Origin: Subdoligranulum variabile
GTDB taxonomy: Bacteria; Bacillota; Clostridia; Oscillospirales; Ruminococcaceae
Direction: 5' to 3'
DNA: 40,804 bases
Assembly (NCBI GenBank): GCA_004552305.1
Contig: SFOX01000026.1
Span: 1 to 40,804 of the forward strand
In this document: positions 24,865-33,330 of the stretch, in pieces
How positions within the stretch are numbered: the first letter of the stretch is position 1
How the letters are laid out: each line of letters starts with the position of its first letter
Notes under the pieces: model-generated
What the model was told of the DNA's origin: nothing
The model's database searches: none
Seen by the model: the letters and a program-made list of their open reading frames with translations, nothing else
Translations under genes and position numbers: made by a program

Positions 24865-25128
24865 ACAAATCATAAATAAGAAATAAGAAATAATAAATAA
24901 TAAAAATTGTGTGCGCGCCTTGCGCGCACATTGGATTATAAACACCCTTATCGGAACGATGCGAATTTTGGGTAGGTTTGTAGGGGCGGGGCACGCCCCG
25001 CCCGCGGTCAAATGGTGGCGCGAAAATCACGGGTCAATCCGTAGGGGTGGTACGCGCAGCGTTTTGTTTGTGCCGCAGGCACAAACTCCACCTTATTTAT
25101 TATCTTTTATCTTTTATCTCTTATCTGC
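24865..25128. repeat. A+T tract palindromes and a GTAGGG copy
   Basis: A TAAGAAATAA-type tract (24870-24905) runs into GTGCGCGCCTTGCGCGCAC (24911-24929). A GTAGGG copy with GGGCGGGGCACGCCCCGCCC follows (24984-25003). Then GTTTGTGCCGCAGGCACAAAC (25066-25086) adjoins a TTATCTTTTATC tract (25092-25126), in inverted orientation relative to the first. No gene seen. Confidence 0.75.
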
Positions 25129-25170
25129 AAAAACCGCCGCGCTGTGCGTTGCACAGCGCGGCGGTTTTTT
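25129..25170. terminator. Bidirectional terminator after deoC
   Basis: Stem AACCGCCGCGCTGTGC / GCACAGCGCGGCGGTT with a 3-nt loop, flanked by A5 on the left and T6 on the right, ending 10 bp from the deoC stop. Confidence 0.9.
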
Positions 25171-25179
25171 GCTTAATGA

Positions 25180-25854
25180 TCAGTACCCGCTTCCCGCTTC
25201 GCCGCTGGTCAGCAGCTTTACGGCGCGGCTGGTGCCAAGACGGTCGGCACCCAAGTCCAAAAATTTCTCAATGTCCTCCACGGTGGAGATTCCGCCCGCC
25301 GCCTTGATCTTGCAGCGCCCCGCGACGTGTTCGGCAAACAGCGCAATGTCGTGGAAGGTCGCGCCGCCGGTCGAAAACCCGGTGGACGTCTTGATAAAGT
25401 CGGCACCAGCCTCCGGCACGATGTCGCACATCTTGATTTTTTCTTCCTCGGTCAGCAGGCAGGTTTCGATGATGACCTTCAGCACCTTGTCGCCCACAGC
25501 AGCCTTGACAGCGGCAATGTCGGCGCGCACATCGTCGTACTGCTTATTCTTCAGCCAGCCGATGTTGATGACCATATCCACCTCGGACGCGCCGTTTTCC
25601 ACGGCGGTCTTGGCTTCAAACGCCTTGCTGGCGGTGTCCATGGCGCCCAAGGGGAACCCCACCACGCAGCAGACCGGGCAGCGCCCCGCCATATACGCGA
25701 CTGCCTGCTTGACATAGCAGGTGTTAATGCACACCGATGCGCAGTGGTTTTCCACTGCCTCATCGCACAGGGTGCGGATCTGCGGCCAGGTTGCCTCGGG
25801 CTTCAGCAGGGTGTGGTCCACCTTGCTGAGCATAAATTCCTTCGTGTACTTCAA
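25180..25854 (-). CDS. deoC: Deoxyribose-phosphate aldolase
   Basis: Splits 2-deoxyribose-5-phosphate into acetaldehyde and glyceraldehyde-3-phosphate in deoxynucleoside breakdown. The 224 residues, with LSKVDHTLLKPEA at the start, VVGFPLGA, EVDMVINIG and the Schiff-base Lys in DFIKTSTGFSTGGAT, make this certain. The start is a TTG at 25854: it overlaps the preceding stop as TTGA, GGGGGAA lies upstream, and it restores the family's K-Y-T-K-E N-terminus. An ATG seven codons later with AAGGA before it is the alternative. It is the last gene of the gtrA - small membrane protein - deoC run. Confidence 0.95.
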   Translation of the reverse strand: MKYTKEFMLSKVDHTLLKPEATWPQIRTLCDEAVENHCASVCINTCYVKQAVAYMAGRCPVCCVVGFPLGAMDTASKAFEAKTAVENGASEVDMVINIGWLKNKQYDDVRADIAAVKAAVGDKVLKVIIETCLLTEEEKIKMCDIVPEAGADFIKTSTGFSTGGATFHDIALFAEHVAGRCKIKAAGGISTVEDIEKFLDLGADRLGTSRAVKLLTSGEAGSGY

Positions 25855-26117
25855 CGGAAATTTTCCCCCTTGCTACAATGCTTGCACAGGCGCGCCTGAT
25901 GCAGCCCCAGTGCCGAAAATACAATGCCGGTAATGCTGACCGTGGCACCGATAATGCCCAGAATCAGCCCCACCAGACGAAATGCGTGACCGCGAACTTT
26001 GGTTCTCATAGGGGTAGCCTCCTTTTTAGGATGGTATTTTTTATGCAGCAGCCGCCGCGCCTCGTGGGTCATCAGCGGATGATGCAGTGCAAACTTGGCA
26101 GCCTTGAAGAGCAGCAT
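25851..26117 (-). CDS. Small membrane protein, unknown function, with two possible starts
   Basis: An 88-residue protein: a basic, His-rich N-terminal part (about 1-40), one hydrophobic helix (about 45-70) and a short tail with two Cys (LCKHCSKGENF). Two starts each have good ribosome binding sites: 26117 (GAGGAG upstream) and an internal ATG at 26009 (AAGGAGG with a 9-nt gap), which would give a 52-residue form made mainly of the helix and tail. The stop overlaps the deoC TTG (TTGA). It begins 11 nt after the gtrA stop, so all three genes are co-translated. No family recognised. Confidence 0.65.
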   Translation of the reverse strand: MLLFKAAKFALHHPLMTHEARRLLHKKYHPKKEATPMRTKVRGHAFRLVGLILGIIGATVSITGIVFSALGLHQARLCKHCSKGENFR

Positions 26118-26128
26118 CGGAAATCTCC

Positions 26129-26572
26129 TCACTTCTTCTTGAAAATGAACAGCTTGCTGAACACATAGTTGGACACGATCACCACGACCTGCGCCACCAG
26201 CTTGACCAGCAGCGGACCGCAGTCCTTGCCGAACAGCCACAGCGTGACGCCCAGCACCGTGACGCCCAGCCACATAATGATCTGGTCAGCAACGGCGGTG
26301 GCAATGCGGCAGCTGACAAACTGCGCAAACTCGCTCCAGGCAGCCTTGCCGTGATTTTTGCTTTTAAACACAAACGTGCGGTTTGTCCAATATGCGAACA
26401 AAATGCAGAGGGCATTGTTCAGCACATTGCCCGCGCCTGCGGCAAATTCGCGCCCGGCTGCCGCCTGCAAAACCAGCAAAATGGCAAAGTTCAGCAGCGT
26501 GGCAAGCCCGCCAAAAAATAAATACGACAGTGCTTCGTAATATTTTGTGAAAAACGATTTGATTTTTTGCAT
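26129..26572 (-). CDS. GtrA family membrane protein
   Basis: 147-residue membrane protein with four hydrophobic helices and the family pattern Y-L-F-F-G-G-L-A-T-L-L-N near the start, then NRTFVFKSK after helix two and SNYVFSKLFIFKKK at the end. GtrA proteins are thought to flip polyprenyl-phosphate-linked sugars across the membrane or help glycosyltransferases do so. The ATG at 26572 is preceded only by a weak GGGGTC site; the frame is open 14 codons further up, but that part does not resemble the family. The glycosylation operon at 31.6-39.2 kb is a possible functional partner (inference). Expression may depend on read-through from the ispH terminator. Confidence 0.85.
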   Translation of the reverse strand: MQKIKSFFTKYYEALSYLFFGGLATLLNFAILLVLQAAAGREFAAGAGNVLNNALCILFAYWTNRTFVFKSKNHGKAAWSEFAQFVSCRIATAVADQIIMWLGVTVLGVTLWLFGKDCGPLLVKLVAQVVVIVSNYVFSKLFIFKKK

Positions 26573-26610
26573 ACAAGACCCCGTGACGTTTCCTGCAAAA
26601 GTCAGATAAA

Positions 26611-26643
26611 GCAAAGAAGCCTGCCTGTTGTTGACAGGCAGGC
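26611..26643 (-). terminator. Terminator of the cmk-plsC-ispH operon
   Basis: Minus-strand stem GCCTGCCTGT / ACAGGCAGGC with a 5-nt loop, followed by TTCTTTGC, 19 bp past the ispH-S1 stop. The T run is short, so some read-through into gtrA is likely. Confidence 0.75.
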
Positions 26644-26661
26644 TCCTTTTAGAAATCAGGA

Positions 26662-28587
26662 TTATTCAGCGTCCTCGCCGTTTTCCTCATCGAGGCAGGC
26701 CTTCATGGACAGGCTGATGCGCTTGCGGTCGAAGTCAACAGCAGTCAGCTTAACGCGGACCGTGTCGCCAACCTTCAGCACATCGGAAACCTTGTTCACG
26801 CGCTCGTTGCTGATCTCGCTGATGTGGACAAGACCGTCAATACCGGGCATAATGCGAACGAAAGCACCGAACTTGGTGATGGAAACCACGGGGGCGTCAA
26901 ACTCGGTGCCGACAGGCACTTCGTTCTCCAGCTTGACCCAGGGGTTGTCCTCTTCCTTCTTGTAGCCGAGGGAAACCTTCTGGTTTTCGGGATCGTAGCT
27001 CTTGACGTAGACTTCGATCTCGTCGCCAACCTTGACAACCTCAGAAGGATGCTTAATGTTGGACCAGCTCAGCTCGCTAATGTGGCACAGACCGTCCACA
27101 CCGCCCACGTCAACGAAGGCACCGTAGGAGGTCAGGCTCTTGACAACGCCGGTGTACTTCTTGCCGACCTCGACGTTTGCCCAGAATTCCTCGCGCTTAG
27201 CCTTGTTGGCCTCGGCGGAAACCTTGTTGATGGAGCCGACGATCTTGCGGCCGGCGCACTCGGTGATGACCAGCTGAACGTGCTGACCCACCAGCTTGGT
27301 ATAGTCCTCATCACGGCGCAGGGTAGCCTGGGAACGGGGCACAAAGACGCGCACGCCCTTGACGTTGACAACAACGCCGCCCTTGTTGGCTTCCATAACG
27401 TCGCCTTCCATAACGGTGCCGTTCTCGGCAGCCTCGGAAACGTCCTTCATACCCTTCTGGGCTTCGAAACGGACGCGGGAAAGGGTATCAACGCCTTCCT
27501 GGTCGTTGGTCTTGATAACGACCAAGTCCAGATCGTCGTCTACCTTAACAAGGTCTTCCATCTTAGCGTTGGGGTCATGGCTCATCTCACTCAGCTTGAC
27601 AATGCCGGTGTGCTTGGAACCATCGATGCCGACGACACACTCCGTCGGGGAAACGCTGATGACCTTGGCTTTTACGATTTTGCCTGCGTAGAGGGGCTTT
27701 GCTTCGGATGCGGCCAGCATCTCCTCAAAGCTCATATCGTCGCGGATCTCTTCACTCATACTGTTAAGTACCTCCTCAATTATAGACGAAGGCGTTGAAG
27801 CCCCGGCTGTTACGCCCACTGTCTTGGCACCGGCGAGCCATTCTCGTTCGAGTTCATCAGCATTCTCGACGTTGACAGCCCGGGTATGTCTGGCAGCGAC
27901 CTGTAGCAGTTTTTGGGTATTGGAAGAATGATGACCACCAATGACGACCATACGGTCGCATTTTTGGCTGAGGTCTTCCGCTTCCTGTTGCCTCGCCCAC
28001 GTTGCATTACATATTGTATCAAAAATTTCGGCTTTTGTACACTCTTTTTTTAAAAAAGCCTTGCATTTTTCCCAACTTTCGACCCGAAATGTCGTCTGTG
28101 CAACCACAGTTATGGATTCTTGTTGCAAAATTTCGGGCAGCAATTTTTGCAGCTCCGGCAGGTCGGCAAAGACGTGGACCTTGCCGCTTGTATGCCCAAC
28201 AATGCCTTTAACTTCGGGATGTTCGGCATCTCCCGCCACCAAAAGCAGCGCGCCTTTTTTGCCCGCAAGTTCAGCTATACGGTGTATCTTTGCAACAAAA
28301 GGACAGGTCGCATCGTGATACACCAGGCGGCGTGTGCTTATTTTTTCATACACATCGCTGGGAACGCCGTGGCTGCGGATAACGACCTCGTACCCATCGG
28401 GAACATCGTCCACATCGGCGCAGGTCAGCGCACCCTTTGCCTCCAAGTCGCCGACGACCTGGTTGTTGTGGATCAGCGGTCCTAAGGTGGCGACCTTGTG
28501 TCCCTGCTGCAAAAGGTCGTAGGTAAGTGTAACAGCGCGGTTCACGCCGAAGCAGAACCCTGCGGTTTTGGCTAAAATCACATTCAT
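26662..28587 (-). CDS. ispH: Fusion: HMBPP reductase (IspH) with four S1 RNA-binding domains
   Basis: 641 residues in two parts. Residues 1 to ~285 are IspH, the [4Fe-4S] enzyme of the last non-mevalonate isoprenoid step, with iron-sulfur cysteines in GFCFGVNRAV, DATCPFVAK and DTICNATWARQ, plus the substrate-binding IRSHG and AEHPEV segments. Residues ~300-630 hold four S1/OB domains; the last two are canonical (YGAFVDVGGVDGLCHISELS and FGAFVRIMPGIDGLVHISEIS), the first two more divergent. This fusion is known in clostridia, where the S1 part serves as a ribosomal-protein-S1-like factor. ATGA overlap with the plsC stop couples translation. A full-length separate rpsA is not in the window. Confidence 0.95.
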   Translation of the reverse strand: MNVILAKTAGFCFGVNRAVTLTYDLLQQGHKVATLGPLIHNNQVVGDLEAKGALTCADVDDVPDGYEVVIRSHGVPSDVYEKISTRRLVYHDATCPFVAKIHRIAELAGKKGALLLVAGDAEHPEVKGIVGHTSGKVHVFADLPELQKLLPEILQQESITVVAQTTFRVESWEKCKAFLKKECTKAEIFDTICNATWARQQEAEDLSQKCDRMVVIGGHHSSNTQKLLQVAARHTRAVNVENADELEREWLAGAKTVGVTAGASTPSSIIEEVLNSMSEEIRDDMSFEEMLAASEAKPLYAGKIVKAKVISVSPTECVVGIDGSKHTGIVKLSEMSHDPNAKMEDLVKVDDDLDLVVIKTNDQEGVDTLSRVRFEAQKGMKDVSEAAENGTVMEGDVMEANKGGVVVNVKGVRVFVPRSQATLRRDEDYTKLVGQHVQLVITECAGRKIVGSINKVSAEANKAKREEFWANVEVGKKYTGVVKSLTSYGAFVDVGGVDGLCHISELSWSNIKHPSEVVKVGDEIEVYVKSYDPENQKVSLGYKKEEDNPWVKLENEVPVGTEFDAPVVSITKFGAFVRIMPGIDGLVHISEISNERVNKVSDVLKVGDTVRVKLTAVDFDRKRISLSMKACLDEENGEDAE

Positions 28588-29426
28588 AGTTTTTCCTCAC
28601 GTTCGGGAAGGGCGGTTGTTTCCTGCTGTTCCGGCGCGGCGGGCTGCTCTGGGACGGGCTGCTCCGGAACAGGCTGCCCGGCAGCGGGTTGCTCCGGCGC
28701 GGCGGGCTGTTCGATGGCGGGCTTTTCCTCGGCGGCGGGTTCCTCCGGCGCGGCGGGCTGTTCGATGGCGGGCTTTTCCTCAGCGGCGGGCAGGGCGGGG
28801 AAGGCGTTTTCTGCCAGCAGCTGCTCCAGATCATCGCGCAGGCGGTTTTTCATACGGCGCAGCGCGGCAATTTTGTGCGTTGTATCGGTCACCTGCAATT
28901 CCGCGGCAGGGATCGGCTCGCCGAACACGATGCGGATCTTGCAGAACAGGTGCATTTTGCCGTCCTTGCTGCCGTAGATGATGCGGCAGGGTACCATATC
29001 GGCACCGGCAGCGCCGGCAATGACAAACGCGCCGCTTTTCAAAACGCCCAGCTTGCCGGTCTTGGTGCGGGTGCCCTCGGGGAAAATCAACACACCTGTG
29101 CCGTTTTTGCATTCCTCGGTCAGGCGCTCCAGCGTGACGGTATCGCCCTTGCCGCGGTCGATGGACACCGCGCCCATGCAGCGCAGGAACCAGCCCGCCA
29201 GCGGGTTTTTAAACAGCTCCTCCTTGGCGGGGATGTGCAGCCGCCGCCAGCTGAACACCTCGATCAAAATAAACACGGGGTCGAGGTTGGCGATGTGATT
29301 GGCGGCAATGACGTAGGGGCGACCGTCCTGCACGGACTTTAAATGTTCGCGCCCGATGACCTCAAACCGCCACAAAATGTGCGCCAAAACCCAGACGATG
29401 GGCAGCAAAATCCAATACAACAGCAT
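28584..29426 (-). CDS. plsC: 1-acyl-sn-glycerol-3-phosphate acyltransferase with Pro/Glu-rich tail
   Basis: Membrane-associated enzyme adding the second acyl chain to make phosphatidic acid. The N-terminal helix (about 1-18), the catalytic NH-x4-D motif in AANHIANLDP (near residue 44) and FPEGTRTKTG (near 117) are intact. The catalytic domain ends near residue 205. A ~65-residue tail of repeated P-A-I-E-Q-P-A-A-P-E and P-V-P-E-Q units follows, which is not part of the enzyme family; its DNA carries a 51-bp direct repeat (28695-28730 and 28746-28781). Start 29426 with GAGGGGGC upstream; the frame open to 29477 overlaps the cmk end. Lies between cmk (13-nt gap) and ispH (ATGA overlap). Confidence 0.92.
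   Translation of the reverse strand: MLLYWILLPIVWVLAHILWRFEVIGREHLKSVQDGRPYVIAANHIANLDPVFILIEVFSWRRLHIPAKEELFKNPLAGWFLRCMGAVSIDRGKGDTVTLERLTEECKNGTGVLIFPEGTRTKTGKLGVLKSGAFVIAGAAGADMVPCRIIYGSKDGKMHLFCKIRIVFGEPIPAAELQVTDTTHKIAALRRMKNRLRDDLEQLLAENAFPALPAAEEKPAIEQPAAPEEPAAEEKPAIEQPAAPEQPAAGQPVPEQPVPEQPAAPEQQETTALPEREEKL
28695..28781. repeat. 51-bp direct repeat inside the plsC tail
   Basis: A 36-bp block starting CGGCGCGGCGGGCTG and ending CTTTTCCTC occurs at 28695-28730 and again at 28746-28781, a period of 51 bp (17 codons), with shorter related copies further left (28635-28690). It encodes the Pro/Ala/Glu tail and could change in length by slippage. Confidence 0.8.
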
Positions 29427-29439
29427 ACGTCCCGCCCCC

Positions 29440-30102
29440 TCAGATGCGTTCCAGAATGGTTTTTTTGAGCAGCGCAAAGGTCTGCTCGAAGTCGATGTCG
29501 CTGGAATCCACCAGCACAGCGTCCTGCGCCTGCTTCAGCGGGGCGACGGCGCGGTGGGTGTCCTGATAGTCGCGCTGCTGAATGTCCGCCAGCACGGTGG
29601 CGAAATCGGCGGGCTGCCCTTTTTCTTCCAGCTCCTTGCGGCGGCGCTCGGCGCGGGCCTCGGGGCTGGCGGTCAGGAAAATTTTCACAGTGGCGTCGGG
29701 CAGCACCACGGTGCCGATGTCCCGACCGTCCATCAAAATATTTTGTCCCTTCGCCAAATTTCGCTGGGTGTCCAGCAAAAAGGCGCGCACAGCCGGGTGT
29801 GCCGACACCGCCGACGCCGCCATACCCACGGCTTCGGCGCGGATGTCGGTGCTGACGTCCTCGCCGTTGAGGTAGACGTGCTGTGCGCCGTCCTGCAATT
29901 GGATGCCCAGCTCGATGCCGGGCAGCAGCGCCTGCACCGCGTCGGCGTCTTTGGGCTCAACGCCGCGGCGCAGCGCGTACAGCCCGATGGAGCGGTACAT
30001 CGCGCCGGTGTCGACGTAGATGTAGCCCAGCTCCTTTGCCAGCCGCTTGGCCAGCGTGGATTTGCCCGCCCCGGACGGACCGTCAATGGCGATGGAAACC
30101 AT
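29440..30102 (-). CDS. cmk: Cytidylate kinase
   Basis: Phosphorylates CMP and dCMP using ATP; cytoplasmic, 220 residues. The P-loop AIDGPSGAGKST, the YVDTGAMYR nucleotide-binding block and DGRDIGTVVLPDA are all present. The start at 30102 has AAAAGGAG upstream; the frame open to 30240 runs through repeat DNA and is rejected. First gene of cmk-plsC-ispH/S1, an order common in clostridia, driven by the promoter at 30121-30148. Confidence 0.96.
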   Translation of the reverse strand: MVSIAIDGPSGAGKSTLAKRLAKELGYIYVDTGAMYRSIGLYALRRGVEPKDADAVQALLPGIELGIQLQDGAQHVYLNGEDVSTDIRAEAVGMAASAVSAHPAVRAFLLDTQRNLAKGQNILMDGRDIGTVVLPDATVKIFLTASPEARAERRRKELEEKGQPADFATVLADIQQRDYQDTHRAVAPLKQAQDAVLVDSSDIDFEQTFALLKKTILERI

Positions 30103-30120
30103 AGTTTTTTCTCCTTTTGA

Positions 30121-30148
30121 TGTATAAGATTTGGTTGTGCTTTTGCAA
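30121..30148 (-). promoter_or_regulatory. Likely promoter of the cmk operon
   Basis: Minus-strand -35 TTGCAA (30143-30148), 16-bp spacer, -10 TATACA (30121-30126), about 20 bp upstream of cmk. The leader is very short. Confidence 0.5.
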
Positions 30149-30159
30149 TATTGCGAGTC

Positions 30160-30427
30160 GGTTTGTAGGGGCGGCATAAATGCCGCCCGTTGCAGCCGTC
30201 CCGGCAATGCGATGTAACGGGTAAACGCCGCGGGACGCAACTATGCGTCCCCTACAAACCAAGGAACAAGGGCAATAAAATGATAGGTTGCACGGCGGGG
30301 TGAGGTCACCCCGCCCTACAGGGCAATAAAAATATTGTACCCCTCGCCCTTGAACGCGCAATTCTTTAAAATTGTGCGCGCGCGGCGCGCACTCCTTATT
30401 TATTATCTTTTATCTCTTATCTTTTCT
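30160..30427. repeat. Intergenic GTAGGG unit, GGTGAGGTCACC palindrome and A+T tract
   Basis: Paired unit 30159-30260: GGGCGGCATAAATGCCGCCC (30169-30188), spacer, GGGACGCAACTATGCGTCCC (30232-30251), ending CCCTACAAACC. Next GGGGTGAGGTCACCCC (30297-30312) with CCCTAC after it, in reverse orientation. Then GTGCGCGCGCGGCGCGCAC (30373-30391) adjoining TTATTTATTATCTTTTATC (30395-30420), which touches the end of the flavoprotein gene. No gene seen. Confidence 0.8.
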
Positions 30428-31648
30428 CTATTCTATCCCTCTCACCGCGGCTTGGGCGGTGCTCCATGCAATTTGCAGGTTGTAGCCGCCGGTGCGGGCG
30501 TCCACGTCCAGCACCTCACCCGCAAAATACAGCCCCGGGCAGAGCTTGCTCTGCATCGTTTTGGGGTCGACCTCTTTGACATCGACGCCGCCCGCCGTGA
30601 TGACCGCGTGTTCCTTGTCGCCCAGCGCCGTGACCGGCACCTGCCAGTGCTTGATGAGCTGCACCAGCGCCTGCTTTTGCTCCCTGGTGACCTGCGCCGC
30701 GCGGGTCGCGGGATGGATGCCCCACCGCTGCACCGCCACCGGGCGCATGGAATGGGGCAACAGTTTGGCGATGGCGCCCTGCACACTCTGCCCGCCCTGC
30801 GCCACAAAATCGCGGGTGATGCGGTCATACAGCGTTTTTTCGTCCAGCGCGGGCTTGAGGTCAAACTCGCAAATATAACGGTGCTTCGTGATATCCTCAA
30901 TATAAGTGCTGGCAGAAAGCACTAGCGGACCCGACAAGCCGAAATGCGTAAACAGTGCCTCGCCCTGTTCGGCAAACAGCGGCTTGCCGTCACACAGCAG
31001 GGTCAGCCCCACGTTGCGCAGCGCCAGCCCCATCATACGCGGGCAGTCGGGATCGGGGCTGACAAGGCTGCACAGGCTGGGCTGGGGCGGCACGATGGTA
31101 TGCCCCGCCTGCCGCGCCAGCTTGTAGCCGCTGCCGTCGCTGCCGGTGGCGGGGTAGCTGATGCCGCCGGTTGCCAAAATCGTCGCTTTGGCGCGCAATT
31201 TTTGCCCGCGGTCAGTCACCGCACCGCAGCAGACGCCGTTTTCCAGCAGCAGCTTTTCGGCGCTGCCGCGCACAAATTCGGCATCGCGGGCATAGTCCCG
31301 CAGGGCTGCCAGCACATCGGCGGCGCGGTCGCTCTGCGGAAAGACCCGCCGCCCGCGCTCGGTTTTCAGCGGTACGCCCAGCTGCTCAAACAGCTCCATC
31401 GCAGCGGACGGCGGAAAGGCGTACAGGCTGGAATACAAAAACCGCCCGTTATGGCGCACAAAGGGCAGAAACTCGCGCACATCGCTGTCGCTTGTAACGT
31501 TGCAGCGTCCTTTTCCGGTAATCAGCAGCTTTTGCCCGCCGCCGCTGGGGTGATGCTCCACCACCGTGACGCGCAGCCCCTTGGCGCACGCCGCGCCCGC
31601 AGCCATCAGCCCGGCAGCGCCACTGCCCAAAATCAATACATCGGTCAT
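30428..31648 (-). CDS. NAD(P)/FAD-dependent oxidoreductase, HI0933/BaiN-like
   Basis: Flavoprotein of 406 residues. The FAD Rossmann motif ILGSGAAGLMAAGAA is at the N-terminus, followed by the family segment GQKLLITGKGRCNVT, ATGGISYPATGSDGSGY in the middle and a C-terminal YFAGEVLDVDARTGGYNLQIAWSTA that closes over FAD. This family includes the flavoprotein BaiN, proposed in bile-acid dehydroxylation, but most members have no known substrate. AAGGAGAAAC precedes the ATG, which overlaps the stop of the upstream membrane protein gene (ATGA). It is the last gene of the long right-hand operon, and its link to glycan synthesis is positional only. Confidence 0.9.
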   Translation of the reverse strand: MTDVLILGSGAAGLMAAGAACAKGLRVTVVEHHPSGGGQKLLITGKGRCNVTSDSDVREFLPFVRHNGRFLYSSLYAFPPSAAMELFEQLGVPLKTERGRRVFPQSDRAADVLAALRDYARDAEFVRGSAEKLLLENGVCCGAVTDRGQKLRAKATILATGGISYPATGSDGSGYKLARQAGHTIVPPQPSLCSLVSPDPDCPRMMGLALRNVGLTLLCDGKPLFAEQGEALFTHFGLSGPLVLSASTYIEDITKHRYICEFDLKPALDEKTLYDRITRDFVAQGGQSVQGAIAKLLPHSMRPVAVQRWGIHPATRAAQVTREQKQALVQLIKHWQVPVTALGDKEHAVITAGGVDVKEVDPKTMQSKLCPGLYFAGEVLDVDARTGGYNLQIAWSTAQAAVRGIE

Positions 31649-33330
31649 GGTTTCTCCTTGTGCTTTTTAAAAGGTATCTCTGCGTCCGCCAGCGCGGCGG
31701 CGGTAAACAGCACCAGCAGCGGGTGGACCGTTGCCAGATACATCGTGCTGGTGCCGATGCCGAAGCTGGACACCTCCACAAAGGCGATCATCGCGCAGCG
31801 CAGCACCGCCATACCCAAAAGACCGAACAGCAGCAGCCACGGCACAGCGGTTTGCGGGGCGGGCGCGGTGCAGACCCGGCGCACCCCCGTAAGGTGGCGC
31901 ACCACCGCCGCCGCCAGCAGCAGCCACAAAAGATAGCGATACACCGCGCAAATTGCGTTCATCACGGCGTAGGCTGCCCGCTGCACCGGGCTGTAATACG
32001 GCTTATCCGTCCCCGCCTGTGCGCTGCCGTTCAGCCCACAGTGCAGGTAGGCGGTGTACACCGCCGTGTCATCCGGGTTGGCAAGCGAAAGCTGCGATTC
32101 CTGCGGCGGGCAGTCCGCAAAGAACAGCGCGTGGGCAAAGCCGGCGGCGGTTTCGCGCAGGATATCCGGCACCAGTGCAGCCCGGAACGGCTGGTTGGTT
32201 GCCACACGCCTGCCGGTGCGGCTGGGCAGAATGCCCGCGTCACAGGCGGCGTTGATGGCATCGGCAGCGTTCTGCCAGAATTCTGCCGCCTGCTGCGGCG
32301 TGTCGTACACACCCTCCAGCCAAGCGGCGCGGCGGATCGCCCAATAGTAGCTGCCCGCGCGGTAATCCCCCACGCTGGGGTCATAAAAGCTGTTGCGCAG
32401 CTCGTCATCGTTTTCCAGATGCGCCAGCACCGGCTGCAATTCCGGCACAGCATCGACAATTTTTTGCCGTGCATCCTGCGGGACCGACAGCAGCGGCTCC
32501 TCGCTTTCGGTGTCAACGCGCATCATCGCGCCCATGGCGGCGGCAAACGAACCCTGCGAAAAATCCGACAGTGCAAACACGCCGTAATAGCGTTGGTTCA
32601 GCCCGCAAAAGCTCAGCACACCCGCCGCCAGCAGGGCGTAGGGCAGCAGCAGCCCGGCGATGCGGCGCGGCTTTTTTTGCACGCAAAAGGTCACCAGCAA
32701 GATCAGCGTTGCCGCCGCCGCAAAGGGCAAAAGGAACATCCCGGCGTCCTCGCGCGTCAGATACGCACAGGCAAGCCCCGCGCCCGCCGCCGCCAGCCAC
32801 GGCAAAATGTTTGCTGTATCGTCCAAAACGGCGCGCAGCGCCGCCCCCGCCCAGCCCGCAAAAAACACAAGGCACAGCGCGGGAAAGATATTGTCGCGGT
32901 AGACGCGCAGCGTGTAAGCCGCCCAGGAGGACGGCAAAAACGCCAGCGCCGCGTACACCGCCGCCGTGCGCCGGGCAGCCGAGGGCGCACCTTTGCCCGC
33001 CCACAGCGGGCGCAGCGCAAACGCCGCCAGCAGCGACGCCGCGCACCACAGCGCCGCGCCGCCCACCAGATACGGCAGGTGCAGCGCGTGCAGCAGCGCC
33101 AGCCACACCGGGAAAAACATCGCCTTGGACAAGGTCAGATAATCGTAGCCGCCCAGCCACTGCCCCGCCGAAATGCTGTTGGCGGCGCGGAACATCAGCT
33201 CGTCGTCCAGCGGGGCGCCCCCCACCCAGACATACGCCAGCTGCTGCCCCGCCAGCACAAGGCGCAGCGCGGTCAGTGCCGCAAGGCACAGCCACAGCCG
33301 CCCGTGGGGAGAAAGTTTCCGCTTGCTCAT
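31645..33330 (-). CDS. Polytopic membrane protein, possible GT-C glycosyltransferase
   Basis: 561 residues with roughly ten hydrophobic helices and a soluble loop domain (about 270-430). The N-terminal loop after the first helix contains D-D-E-L-M-F and G-G-Y-D-Y-L-T-L, like the acidic first loop of GT-C enzymes, but I could not match it to a named family. The ATG at 33330 overlaps the glycosyltransferase stop (ATGA); the frame open to 33552 overlaps that gene and is rejected. Position between a GT2 enzyme and a flavoprotein, in an operon with a sugar epimerase, suggests transfer or export of a lipid-linked sugar. That role is inference. Confidence 0.75.
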   Translation of the reverse strand: MSKRKLSPHGRLWLCLAALTALRLVLAGQQLAYVWVGGAPLDDELMFRAANSISAGQWLGGYDYLTLSKAMFFPVWLALLHALHLPYLVGGAALWCAASLLAAFALRPLWAGKGAPSAARRTAAVYAALAFLPSSWAAYTLRVYRDNIFPALCLVFFAGWAGAALRAVLDDTANILPWLAAAGAGLACAYLTREDAGMFLLPFAAAATLILLVTFCVQKKPRRIAGLLLPYALLAAGVLSFCGLNQRYYGVFALSDFSQGSFAAAMGAMMRVDTESEEPLLSVPQDARQKIVDAVPELQPVLAHLENDDELRNSFYDPSVGDYRAGSYYWAIRRAAWLEGVYDTPQQAAEFWQNAADAINAACDAGILPSRTGRRVATNQPFRAALVPDILRETAAGFAHALFFADCPPQESQLSLANPDDTAVYTAYLHCGLNGSAQAGTDKPYYSPVQRAAYAVMNAICAVYRYLLWLLLAAAVVRHLTGVRRVCTAPAPQTAVPWLLLFGLLGMAVLRCAMIAFVEVSSFGIGTSTMYLATVHPLLVLFTAAALADAEIPFKKHKEKP

